Assembly (NCBI GenBank): GCA_050698355.1
Contig: JBOHBN010000420.1
Span: forward strand, 1-14,652
From: JBOHBN01 sp050698355
Lineage (GTDB): Bacteria; Actinomycetota; Actinomycetes; Streptosporangiales; WHST01
Length of the DNA stretch: 14,652 bases
Reading direction: 5' to 3'
The notes beneath the pieces were generated by a model. The model saw only the letters and a list, made by a program, of their open reading frames with translations, was not told where the DNA came from and made no database searches. The position numbers and the translations under genes are program-made. This document shows positions 1-7,696 of this stretch, piece by piece. Positions within the stretch are counted from its first letter, which is position 1. Each line of letters starts with the position of its first letter.

Positions 1-2
1 CT

Positions 3-305
3 ACCGAGCCGGGCGGCGAGGAAGAGCCCAGCCCGTTCTATGCCGAGGACGCGCTGCTCGCCGTCGAAGTCACCTCGAAGCGCAACGCCCGCCGCGACCG
101 CAAGGAGAAGCTCTGGGGTTACGCGCACGGCCCCGTACCGCTCTACCTGCTCATCGACCGCGTCGACCCGGTCGGCCAGCGCTGCACTCTCTACTCCGAG
201 CCGTCGAACGGCGAGTACCTGCGCAGCGTCACCTCGCCGTTCGGCGAGCCCGTCGAGCTGCCTGCGCCGTTCGACCTCAGCCTCGACACGGCGCGCTTCC
301 GGTAA
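3..305 (+). CDS. Uma2-family (DUF820) endonuclease-like protein, C-terminal part
   Basis: The frame is open from the left edge to a TAA at 303-305, giving the last 100 residues of a protein whose start lies outside the window. The segment LLAVEVTSKRNARRDRKEK followed by a Tyr, a GPVPLYLLIDR strand and a short beta-rich tail matches the Uma2/DUF820 pattern, a PD-(D/E)XK-like nuclease fold in which the Glu of the EV strand and a following Lys are part of the presumed active site. These proteins are numerous in cyanobacteria and actinomycetes and their biological role is poorly known. The stop codon lies 3 bases from the stop of the convergent permease gene, so no separate terminator fits between them. 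Family assignment is fairly safe; activity is inferred only from the fold. Confidence 0.75.
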   Translation, partial: TEPGGEEEPSPFYAEDALLAVEVTSKRNARRDRKEKLWGYAHGPVPLYLLIDRVDPVGQRCTLYSEPSNGEYLRSVTSPFGEPVELPAPFDLSLDTARFR

Positions 306-308
306 CCG

Positions 309-1136
309 CTACTCCTTGACCGCGCCGGAGAGCATGCCCGCGATGAAGTGCCGCTGCAGCAGCACGTACGCGATGACGACGGGCGCGGCGACGATCACCG
401 AACCGGCGGCGAGCAGCGCGAAGTCCGAGGTGTGCTGCCCCTGGAAGAACGCCAGGCCCAGCGGGACGGTGCGCAGGTCGGCGTTGGTGGGCACCATCAC
501 CAGCGCGAGCAGGAACTCGTTCCACGTCCACATGAAGACCAGCACCATCATCGTGGTGAGCGCCGGGCGACCCATCGGGACGAGCACCCGCCACAGCGTC
601 GTCCAGCTGGACGCTCCGTCGATCCGCGCCGACTCGATCAGCGAGCGCGGCGTGCTGCGGAAGTACGCCCGCATCCAGAACGTCCCGAACGACAGCGACT
701 GGGCAACCTGCGGCAGGATCAGCGCGACGTACGTGTCGGTCAGCCCCACCGAGCGCAGGTCGAAGAAGAGCGGTACGACGATCGCCTCCTCCGGGACCAT
801 CAGCCCCAGCAGCAGCAGGTAGAACAGCGGCGTGGCCAGCGGGAACCGCATGGCACCGAACGCGTACCCCGCGAGCGTCGCGAGCACCGACGAGACCACC
901 ACCACGCAGACCGCGACGATCACGCTGTTCAGCAAGTACCGGCCGAAGTGACCCTGGTGCCAGGCATGCACGAAGTTGGAAAGGTGCAGTTCGGTCGGCA
1001 GCGAGAAGCCGCCACTGGCCTGCTCCGGCGGGCTCACCGCCGTGGTCAGGATGCCGACGAGCGGGAACAGCGCGATCACCGCGAACAGCACGAGGATCGC
1101 GTACGTGAGCGTGCGCTCCACCGCCGAGACCTTCAC
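309..1136 (-). CDS. Carbohydrate ABC transporter permease, MalG/CUT1 type
   Basis: A 275-residue inner-membrane permease and the last gene of the sugar operon. It has an N-terminal membrane segment (about residues 10-32) followed by several further hydrophobic segments. The cytoplasmic EAA loop ESARIDGASSWTTLWRVLVP begins at about residue 168, with the invariant D-G at 173-174; this loop docks onto the ATPase subunit. The length is typical of MalG-type subunits. The GTG start (1134-1136) overlaps the MalF stop TGA (1133-1135), implying translational coupling. The transported sugar cannot be read from the permease. No ATPase gene follows: the downstream neighbour is the convergent Uma2 gene. 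Confidence 0.93.
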   Translation of the reverse strand: MKVSAVERTLTYAILVLFAVIALFPLVGILTTAVSPPEQASGGFSLPTELHLSNFVHAWHQGHFGRYLLNSVIVAVCVVVVSSVLATLAGYAFGAMRFPLATPLFYLLLLGLMVPEEAIVVPLFFDLRSVGLTDTYVALILPQVAQSLSFGTFWMRAYFRSTPRSLIESARIDGASSWTTLWRVLVPMGRPALTTMMVLVFMWTWNEFLLALVMVPTNADLRTVPLGLAFFQGQHTSDFALLAAGSVIVAAPVVIAYVLLQRHFIAGMLSGAVKE

Positions 1137-2023
1137 GGGCGCTCCTCGGCGATCCGGTTGACCAGCACCGTGATCGCCAGGATGACCAGCGTCAGCGTGA
1201 TCCCGATCGCGCAGGCGGAGCCGACCTCGTTCGTGTCGAACGCCCGGTGGTACACCTCGAAGGCCGGCACCGAGGTCGCCGTACCGGGACCGCCGTTCGT
1301 CGCGACGTACACCAGGTCGAACGTGCGCAGCGAGGCGACCACGGTGAGGGTGAGCGCCACCGCAATCTCACCGCGCAGCGCCGGCAGCGTGACGGCGAGG
1401 AACTCCCGTACGGGACCTGCGCCGTCGACCCGCGCGGCCTCGTACAGCTCGCGGGGTATGCGCTGCACGCCTGCCATGAACAGCACCAGCGCCAGGCCGA
1501 TCTCGACCCACGTGCCGATCAGCCCGACGGCCGGCAGCGCCCAGGTGAAGTCGCCGAGCCAGGCGCGGGTGAGACCGCCGAGGCCGACGCGCCGCAGCAC
1601 GACGTTGAGCACGCCGTCCGGCGCGTAGATCGCGCTCCAGATCGTGGCGACGACCACCATCGCGACGACCTGCGGCAGGAACAGCACGGTGCGGAAGAAG
1701 GTGAGGCCGCGCACGCGCACCCGCGACATCGCGGCGGTGAGCACGAGCGCCAACGCGATCGGGATGACCGCGTAGAAGGCGATGAGGGTGAACGCGTGCA
1801 CGAACGCGGCGCCCAGCTGGCCGTCCCGGACGATCGCGACGTAGTTCGCCGCACCCGCCCAGGTCGCGAGCGTCAGCCCGTCCCAGTGGAACAGCGAGAT
1901 CCAGAAGGTGTGCCCGAGCGGGAACAGCAGGAACGCCCCGTACACCGCGAACGGCACGAGCAGGTACAGGTACGCGACGCCTCGCGGCTCCCCCGGCGGG
2001 CGCGCGGATCGCCGCCGCCCCAT
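1133..2023 (-). CDS. Carbohydrate ABC transporter permease, MalF/CUT1 type
   Basis: A membrane permease that should pair with the MalG-type subunit downstream. The EAA loop YEAARVDGAGPVREFLAVTLP has its Glu at about residue 195 and the conserved D-G at 200-201. The first membrane segment (about residues 17-40) begins right after an Arg-rich N-terminus, as usual in this family. The ATG at 2023 was chosen (296 residues) because GAGGAAGG lies just upstream at a good distance. In-frame GTG/ATG codons at 2068/2065 would add 15 residues but show no Shine-Dalgarno sequence. The gene follows the binding-protein gene by a short spacer and overlaps the next permease by 4 bases, so it sits inside an operon. 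Confidence 0.92.
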   Translation of the reverse strand: MGRRRSARPPGEPRGVAYLYLLVPFAVYGAFLLFPLGHTFWISLFHWDGLTLATWAGAANYVAIVRDGQLGAAFVHAFTLIAFYAVIPIALALVLTAAMSRVRVRGLTFFRTVLFLPQVVAMVVVATIWSAIYAPDGVLNVVLRRVGLGGLTRAWLGDFTWALPAVGLIGTWVEIGLALVLFMAGVQRIPRELYEAARVDGAGPVREFLAVTLPALRGEIAVALTLTVVASLRTFDLVYVATNGGPGTATSVPAFEVYHRAFDTNEVGSACAIGITLTLVILAITVLVNRIAEERP

Positions 2024-2102
2024 CGCCTTCCTCACCGTACTTGCGTTCGAGAATTCGGCTGCCATCACGACCGGTTTTTCGGACGCAACGCGCGAAGCGC
2101 GG

Positions 2103-3488
2103 CTACTTCGACTGCTGGAAATCGGCGTAGTCCTTCTGCAGCGCCTGCATGCACTGCTGCGGCGACGTCTGGCCTCCGATGAGCTGCTGCAGCTGCGTCG
2201 TCAACGTGTCGTAGAAGTCCGGCGTCGTGTAGTCGAGGTACGGCACCAGCCCGTTGCTCTCGCGTTCCTTCTTCCAGGCGGCGAAGATGTCCGCGAGCAC
2301 GGTGCCCTGCTCGGGCTCGGCCGACGCCGGGGTCATCGCGGGCAGGTTGCCCGTCTTGGTCATCACGTCGGCCGCGTGCGCGGTGGTGATGAAGTTGATG
2401 TACGCCGCGGCGACGTTGGGGTGCTCGGATTTCGACGTCACCGACCAGGCCAGCCCCTCGCCGCCGGTCGTCACCGACGGGTCGCCGGCGTGCACCGGCG
2501 GCGGCAGCATGAACCCGACATCCTTGCCCATCGCGTCGGCCAGGTCGGCCGCGAGCCACGTGCCGGTGATGAGGAAGACACCCTTGCCCTGCTCGAACTC
2601 CCGCGCCGCCTGGTCGTATCCGAGGCCGTTCGCACCCTTGCTCACGTACCCCTTCTGCGACCAGTTCTGCAGCGTCGCGGCGGCCTTCCGGTTCTCCGGA
2701 GTCGTCCACTTCGCGTCGTCCTTGCCGAAGACGAGATCGAGCACGCCCTGCTTGCCCAGCGTCTGCGCCTGGATCACACCGAACGTGTGGATCGCCGGAT
2801 ACCTGTCCTTGTTGCCGAACATGATCGGCAACTCGCCCTTTCCCTTGATCTTGCCGAGCATCGACTTGAACTCGTCCCAGGTCTTCGGCTTGGACAGGCC
2901 GAGCTGGTGCATCTTCTTCTCGTTGTAGAAGATCCCGACGATCTCGCCGGTCTGGCTGATGCCGTACAGGTCGCCCTTGCCGAACGTCTTGCCGTCCTTC
3001 GAGAACCTGTTCAGGTCGAGCAGCGTCTTGGCGTACCTGCTCTTCCAGTCGTACGCCCTCGCGTACTGGTCGAGCGGCAGCAGCAGGCCGGCCCGCACGA
3101 ATGCGCCCATGTCGGGGTAGCCCTGGTTGGCCTCGACGACGTCAGGCGGGTTCTTGCCGGAGAGCGCGAGCTTCAGCGTGTCCTTCAGGTTGCTGAACGA
3201 CTTGGAGTTGCGCTTGATGTGGACGTTCTGGTACTTCTTCTCGAACTCGTCGTTGAGCTTGCTGATCTCCGCGTCCTGCCCGCCGCGGACTTCCTGGTCC
3301 CAGACGTTGAGCGTTACGTCGCCGGCCTTGGCGACGTCGGTGGAGATGGACTTGGACGGCTGCTGACTGGGTGCGCTCGAGTTCGAACCCGGCGTGCACG
3401 CGACGGCGAGCAGCCCGCACGCGGCAAGGCCGGCGAGGTGGTATGTCCAGCGCGTCCGGCTCGTACCGGGTTCGATCTTGCGCGTCAC
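2103..3488 (-). CDS. Sugar ABC transporter solute-binding lipoprotein (SBP_bac_1 type)
   Basis: A 461-residue extracytoplasmic binding protein that should deliver a sugar to the two permeases downstream. The N-terminus has basic residues, a hydrophobic stretch (about 18-30) and a lipobox-like LLAVAC with the lipidated Cys at residue 31, then a Ser/Pro/Gln-rich linker. The mature part opens with VTLNVWDQE and contains KLNDEFEKKYQNVHI and NPPDVVEANQG, typical of the family 1 maltose/oligosaccharide binders (PF01547). The position -3 residue of the lipobox is Ala rather than the more common Leu. The GTG start is preceded by GAGGAGGAG. About 100 bases separate it from the upstream deacetylase gene, with no clear terminator between them, so co-transcription is likely. 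The ligand is unknown. Confidence 0.92.
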   Translation of the reverse strand: MTRKIEPGTSRTRWTYHLAGLAACGLLAVACTPGSNSSAPSQQPSKSISTDVAKAGDVTLNVWDQEVRGGQDAEISKLNDEFEKKYQNVHIKRNSKSFSNLKDTLKLALSGKNPPDVVEANQGYPDMGAFVRAGLLLPLDQYARAYDWKSRYAKTLLDLNRFSKDGKTFGKGDLYGISQTGEIVGIFYNEKKMHQLGLSKPKTWDEFKSMLGKIKGKGELPIMFGNKDRYPAIHTFGVIQAQTLGKQGVLDLVFGKDDAKWTTPENRKAAATLQNWSQKGYVSKGANGLGYDQAAREFEQGKGVFLITGTWLAADLADAMGKDVGFMLPPPVHAGDPSVTTGGEGLAWSVTSKSEHPNVAAAYINFITTAHAADVMTKTGNLPAMTPASAEPEQGTVLADIFAAWKKERESNGLVPYLDYTTPDFYDTLTTQLQQLIGGQTSPQQCMQALQKDYADFQQSK

Positions 3489-3588
3489 GTGCTCCTCCTC
3501 GGACTGGCGAACTTGAGGCTGACGCTACCTTCATCCCACCGCGCCCGAACGGCAAGGTCTCGTGGACGTCCGGGTGTACCGGCTACGG

Positions 3589-6500
3589 CTAGGTGAGTGG
3601 GACGTCCAGAGCCTGCACCTCGCCGTCGGGTGTCGAGAACGAGACCAGCACCCGCCCGTCTCGGGCGAGCTTCCTGTGCTCGGCGGTGCTGATCGGTACC
3701 GACACGTGCTGCGCGCCGCGGTGCACCGAGACGCTGGTGTCGGCGACCACGTGTCCGCTCATGTCCGGCGACCACGGCGGGGTGCCGCCGTCGGTGACAT
3801 CGCACGCGGTCATTCCGTAGTCCGGCGGCGGATCCGCCTTCTTCGAACAGCTGGTCTTGTACACCGGGATCTGGCCGACGTCGCCGGTCCAGGAGAACGC
3901 CCGCGCGTCGCCCTTGCCCGTCGCAGCGAGGGTCAGCTCGACCGACGACCGGGTAAGCCGCGCGTTCGCATGCGAGAGATGGTCGGTGCGCGGCGCAGAC
4001 GGCTTACCGGCGATGGGCACGCCATTGCGAGCCGACTGCCAGATGGTCTGCGGCGAGTCCGTCCCGTTCAGGTTGGGGTGCCCGATGATCGGGTCCGGCG
4101 GGGTGGTCGGCCGACCGGACGGCGGGGTGTAGCCGTCCAGGGTCGCCACGCCCCAGCGGTACGGGTCGGACTGCACGCTGCCGAACGCCGACCACCCGAG
4201 CCGGGTGCTGTTGTCGATGTGCCGCAGCGTGGTGGTCCCCTTCGCGGAGGTGTCGTCGTTGTCGTACGGCGTGATGTTCAGCCCCATATGCTGCGGGTCG
4301 ACCGCCGCGGGTAGGTCGGCCATGGGGATCTTGACCTCGAGGTCGTAGCCACCGCCGGCGTAGGAGTGGTCGGTCGTCGTCTTGTTGTCGCCGACCCACG
4401 TCGCGCTCGACGCGACCTTGACCCCGGGTGCGTTGGGCGCCTGCGGGACCGTGTCGGCGAGGGGGCCGGTGGAGTAGCCCTGGTGGTTGTCCGCGTCCCG
4501 CTCCCAGCAGGGTCCGTTCGCGCCGTTGCCGTTTGTGTTGTCCGGGTCGTCGGTGAACGGGAACACGCCGAGCTTGAACGTCGTCGCCGTGTCCATGTTG
4601 TGCTGCGACGAGTCGCCGCGCGGGTCGATCTGGAACTCCACGGAGTCGGCCAGCCAGTGCGCGACGCACTCCTTCGGTGTCACCGCGTACGACTGGTAGT
4701 CGTCACGGACGTGGGTGAAGAAGTACAGCGCGTCGTCGGACCAGCTCACCTTGGCGTAGCTGCTGTCGGAGTCATCGCCGCCGGAGACGCCGCAGTCCGC
4801 GGTGCCGCCGGTGCAGAACCGTTCGCCCTGCCAGATCCGCCCGATGTCCAGCTTGGCGCCGGGGTACTCGCCGGATGACGCCTTGCCGTCCACGACCGGG
4901 CTGGACTTGGCCTGCGAGACGACGGTGTCCGGCACGATCGACACCTGGAGCTTCTCACTGCCCGACCCGGACGGCGCGCTGAACGTCGTGGTGATCGGGA
5001 TGCTCGCGTTCTGGTCCGCCGGCAGCGAGTCGTCGGTGTTGGTGACCTGGAACTTCACCGTGGTGTCCGCGCCGGGTGCCAGTGACCCGTAGCTCTTCGC
5101 GGTGGCATCGGCGGTGAAGTCGTCCGGCAGCTCGAGCTTCACCTCGCCCTGCTGCGTCTTGTCGGACCAGTTGTGCACGTCCACCGGGACGGTGGCGGTG
5201 TGCCCGACCGCTATCGGCTGGACGGCATCGGACCGGCCCAGCCGCCTGGCCGGGGGCGCGGTGTCGCCCAGCCAGTTGTCGTACTCGGCCCACTTGCCCC
5301 AGCGGTGGAAGCGGCCCTCGGCCGGGGGGACGACCTGGACGACCTGGTCGGTGTAGCCGGTCATGCTCCCGGCCGTCAGCAGCGCGGAGACCTTCGCCTG
5401 CTGGCCGATGTGCGCCGAACTCGCGGGGGTGACGGTGAACGTCGCCGTCGCCTGCTGCCCGCCACGCAGGGAACCCACGCTCTTGGGGCCGTCGACGGTC
5501 CAGCCGTCCGGCACGGTCAGCGCCGCCTTTCCGGCCGGCAACGGCTTGCCCCGCGGTGCCTTGACGTGCAGCGTCGCCTTGAACGGCACGCCGGGAACGT
5601 TGTAGAAGCGCGAGAAGGTGAGGTGCTCGAGCGTGCCTCGCGGGAAACCGCCCGGGTCGGCGACGGTCGCGCCGTACAGGATCGCGTCGTCCTTGCCCGC
5701 CAGCGGGTTGGCCGAGCCGTCCGGGCGCGTATTCGGCTGGAACGGCACGAACGCGTCGGTCATCCCGAACCGCGGGCAGGCCGGATCGGCGAGTCCCTGG
5801 TACATCACGCGGCTCTGTGTCGGGTACGCGGAGCGGCCCTCGTTCGCGACCTGCTGCCAGATCTTCGGCGTGCCTGCCGGCTGGCCCTGCACGTTGCCCT
5901 CGGGCCACTTGTACGGCGAGTCGTACCCGGTCCACACGCCGGCGACGGTGTCCAGGTTGTCCTGCGCGGGGACGAACCCGCTCGTGCAGTTCGGTGCCTT
6001 GGTGGTGCCGCCGGTGCCATCGGTGCTGCCGCCGGAGAACACCTTCTTGACCTGCCAGGTGCTCAGCGCGTGCGGCCCGCGCAACTGATCGGGGAACATC
6101 GTCGGGTCGGCCGCGGCGAGCATGCCCTCCCAGATGAACCGGCCGGCCTCCTGATGGTTGCCGTGGCCGGCGGCGAGTGTCGGGGTCCACCCGACGTAGA
6201 CGCCCGGCTGGGTCATCCGGATGATCCGAGTGATCCGGCGCAGGGTCTCCTCGTGGTCCCAGAAGTGCTGGGTCAGCGGGGCGCTCTGGTTGTAGAAGAA
6301 GTCGACCCGGTCGAGGTAGAACAGGTCCATCGTGCCGGAACGGTAGTGCGCGACCCGGTCCTCGTTCTCCCGGCGCAGCCCGAGCGCGGGGCCACTCTCG
6401 TTGCCTACGGCGTTCGCACCACCCTCGCCGCGGGTCACCATGATGATGCCGCAGCGGATGTCGTACCGCTGGTGCCAGACGCCGCACGGCCCGATGATGC

Positions 6501-6693
6501 TGGTGTCGTCGTCGGGGTGCGCCCACTCGCCCATCACGTCGATCTTCACCGACTTCGGCGCGCGGTACGGTTCCGCCACTTTGGCCTGGTGCGCGTCACC
6601 GCTCGTCGCGGCGTTCGCGGGTACGGCCACCGCGAGGCTGGCGAGGAGGGTGAGACCTGCCGTCACTGCCGATGTGAGCCCGAACCGTCTCAT
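3589..6693 (-). CDS. Secreted multidomain PIG-L-family de-N-acetylase with NEW3-like and CBM9-like modules
   Basis: A 1034-residue exported protein. Residues 1-28 form a Sec signal peptide ending in PANA before ATSG. The PIG-L (LmbE/MshB-like) domain spans about residues 48-345: AHPDDD at 58-63, TRGEGGAN at 87-94 and GHGNHQEAG at 176-184. By analogy with MshB the zinc ligands would be H59, D62 and H180, with D61 as general base. About 369-455 and 490-585 look like NEW3-type beta-sandwich modules. About 595-860 resembles a CBM9/DOMON-like carbohydrate-binding domain with several Cys pairs. The C-terminal 170 residues are a proline-rich linker plus a beta-rich domain I cannot name. Known PIG-L enzymes hydrolyse N-acetyl groups on GlcNAc-containing substrates; the substrate here is not shown. 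GAGGAGGGAG precedes the ATG. It is the first gene of the transporter operon, which supports a role in preparing an imported sugar. Confidence 0.85.
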   Translation of the reverse strand: MRRFGLTSAVTAGLTLLASLAVAVPANAATSGDAHQAKVAEPYRAPKSVKIDVMGEWAHPDDDTSIIGPCGVWHQRYDIRCGIIMVTRGEGGANAVGNESGPALGLRRENEDRVAHYRSGTMDLFYLDRVDFFYNQSAPLTQHFWDHEETLRRITRIIRMTQPGVYVGWTPTLAAGHGNHQEAGRFIWEGMLAAADPTMFPDQLRGPHALSTWQVKKVFSGGSTDGTGGTTKAPNCTSGFVPAQDNLDTVAGVWTGYDSPYKWPEGNVQGQPAGTPKIWQQVANEGRSAYPTQSRVMYQGLADPACPRFGMTDAFVPFQPNTRPDGSANPLAGKDDAILYGATVADPGGFPRGTLEHLTFSRFYNVPGVPFKATLHVKAPRGKPLPAGKAALTVPDGWTVDGPKSVGSLRGGQQATATFTVTPASSAHIGQQAKVSALLTAGSMTGYTDQVVQVVPPAEGRFHRWGKWAEYDNWLGDTAPPARRLGRSDAVQPIAVGHTATVPVDVHNWSDKTQQGEVKLELPDDFTADATAKSYGSLAPGADTTVKFQVTNTDDSLPADQNASIPITTTFSAPSGSGSEKLQVSIVPDTVVSQAKSSPVVDGKASSGEYPGAKLDIGRIWQGERFCTGGTADCGVSGGDDSDSSYAKVSWSDDALYFFTHVRDDYQSYAVTPKECVAHWLADSVEFQIDPRGDSSQHNMDTATTFKLGVFPFTDDPDNTNGNGANGPCWERDADNHQGYSTGPLADTVPQAPNAPGVKVASSATWVGDNKTTTDHSYAGGGYDLEVKIPMADLPAAVDPQHMGLNITPYDNDDTSAKGTTTLRHIDNSTRLGWSAFGSVQSDPYRWGVATLDGYTPPSGRPTTPPDPIIGHPNLNGTDSPQTIWQSARNGVPIAGKPSAPRTDHLSHANARLTRSSVELTLAATGKGDARAFSWTGDVGQIPVYKTSCSKKADPPPDYGMTACDVTDGGTPPWSPDMSGHVVADTSVSVHRGAQHVSVPISTAEHRKLARDGRVLVSFSTPDGEVQALDVPLT

Positions 6694-6763
6694 CTGCTCC
6701 CTCCTCAGGAAGCCCCCGGATCGCGGCTACCGGAACAATCGCCGGCGCTCAGTTGTGAACGTC

Positions 6764-6784
6764 CTCGCACACGAGTGCACACGA
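6764..6784. promoter_or_regulatory. Candidate regulator operator (GCACACG repeats)
   Basis: GCACACGA occurs twice in direct orientation, at 6767-6774 and 6777-6784, exactly 10 bases apart. The first copy is inside the inverted repeat CTCG-CACA-CGAG (6764-6775), and GTGCAC at 6775-6780 is palindromic. A third GCACACG lies on the opposite strand at 6845-6839, in front of the DeoR-type gene. The pair overlaps the predicted operon start point, where a repressor would act. Binding by the adjacent DeoR protein is inference. Confidence 0.4.
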
Positions 6785-6814
6785 ACGGTAGTTTTGGGCA
6801 GGAAGTGGTGTCAA
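6785..6814 (-). promoter_or_regulatory. Predicted sigma-70-type promoter of the deacetylase/transporter operon
   Basis: On the minus strand a perfect -35 TTGACA (6814-6809) is followed after 18 bases by TACCGT (6790-6785), which fits the TANNNT form of an actinomycete -10 box. The start point would fall near 6778, giving a leader of about 85 bases before the deacetylase ATG. Repeated GCACACG heptamers lie directly over the predicted start. The -35 match is strong and the -10 match is moderate; no experiment supports it. Confidence 0.55.
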
Positions 6815-6869
6815 TGGTGAGTCCGTGGTCTCACTATCCGTGTGCTCGTACCGGAGGCGGTTGGGCGGC

Positions 6870-7631
6870 ATGCTCGCGGCGCGTCGCAGGCAGCTGATCC
6901 TCGATGCCGTACGCAACGGGGCGGGCGTCGAGGTGGCGCAGCTCGCACAGCGCTTCTCGGTCTCCGCGATGACCGTGCGGCGCGATCTCGCCCAGATGGC
7001 GGACGAGGGCAAGCTCAGCCGCGTTCGGGGTGGTGCGCTGAGTGACCGCCACGAGCCGCCGTTCGCCGACATCGTGGTCGAGCGGCTGGAGGCGAAGGAA
7101 TGCATCGGCGCGACCGCGGCCGGCATGGTTGCCGACGGGCAGACCGTCATGGTGGATATCGGCACTACGACCCTGCAGCTCGCTCGGCATCTGCACGGAC
7201 GCGACATCACCGTCGTCACCAGCAGCCTCGCGGTCCTCGAGGAGCTGCTGCCCGATCCGCAGGTTGAGCTTGTGGTGCTCGGCGGCGCCGTCCGCCGCAA
7301 CTACCGGTCGCTGGTCGGCGTGCTCGCCGAGGGCGCCCTCGGCCAGCTATCCGCTGACGTGGCGTTCCTCGGCGCGAGCGGGGTCGACACCGCGGCGGTA
7401 CTGGACACGACCATGGTCGAGGTCGCCATCAAGCGCGGGATGATCGCTGCCGCCCGCCGTATCGGGCTACTGGTCGACGCGCAGAAATTCTCCATGCACG
7501 GCGCCGTGCGGGTGTGTCCGCTCGGCGCGCTCGACGTTGTGGTTACCGACGCAGGAGCGGACGAGCCCGGCATCGCCGCCCTGGTCGAGTGCGGTGTACA
7601 GGTCGTACACACCAACGATCGGGCGCGCTGA
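6870..7631 (+). CDS. DeoR-family transcriptional regulator
   Basis: A 253-residue DNA-binding protein. The N-terminus starts MLAARRRQLILDAV and holds a DeoR winged helix-turn-helix (about residues 3-57) with SVSAMTVRRDLAQMADEG and the wing RVRGGAL. The C-terminal sensor domain has DIGTTT at 96-101, VVTSSLAVLEELL and VVLGGAVRRNYRSLVG, the pattern of the phosphosugar-binding DeoRC fold. Members usually repress sugar catabolic operons and are released by a phosphorylated intermediate. The ATG at 6870 fits the family N-terminus; GGAGG lies 12 bases upstream, which is rather far, and in-frame GTG codons at 6840 and 6825 are possible but less likely. It is divergent from the deacetylase/transporter operon and is its probable regulator. 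Confidence 0.92.
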   Translation: MLAARRRQLILDAVRNGAGVEVAQLAQRFSVSAMTVRRDLAQMADEGKLSRVRGGALSDRHEPPFADIVVERLEAKECIGATAAGMVADGQTVMVDIGTTTLQLARHLHGRDITVVTSSLAVLEELLPDPQVELVVLGGAVRRNYRSLVGVLAEGALGQLSADVAFLGASGVDTAAVLDTTMVEVAIKRGMIAAARRIGLLVDAQKFSMHGAVRVCPLGALDVVVTDAGADEPGIAALVECGVQVVHTNDRAR

Positions 7632-7680
7632 TCACCTCAAGACGGCCCGTCCACGTCCATGAAGCGTTGGGCCCCGCCTC

Positions 7681-7686
7681 TATATA
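7681..7686 (+). promoter_or_regulatory. Possible -10 box for a leaderless tmk fusion transcript
   Basis: TATATA stands out in GC-rich surroundings and ends 10 bases before the GTG at 7697. No Shine-Dalgarno sequence is present before that GTG and no convincing -35 box is seen at the usual distance. The layout fits a leaderless or nearly leaderless mRNA, which is common in actinomycetes. The spacer from the DeoR stop (7632-7696) holds nothing else recognisable. Confidence 0.35.
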
Positions 7687-7696
7687 CGCTGACCGC

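Noticed and set aside
1908..3596. 562-codon plus-strand frame opposite the binding-protein gene
   Set aside because: Its translation is Arg/Val/Leu/His-rich with no family motif and mirrors the high third-position GC of the real minus-strand gene, which has clear lipobox and SBP motifs.
5173..6897. 574-codon plus-strand frame opposite the deacetylase gene
   Set aside because: Low-complexity Arg/Gly/Ala composition; it covers the strongly supported AHPDDD-containing gene and crosses the regulatory spacer. Shadow frame.
7514..7696. Upstream extension of the MFS-Tmk frame into the DeoR gene
   Set aside because: It overlaps the end of an intact regulator gene and is low complexity; GTG 7697 after a TATATA box is a better start.
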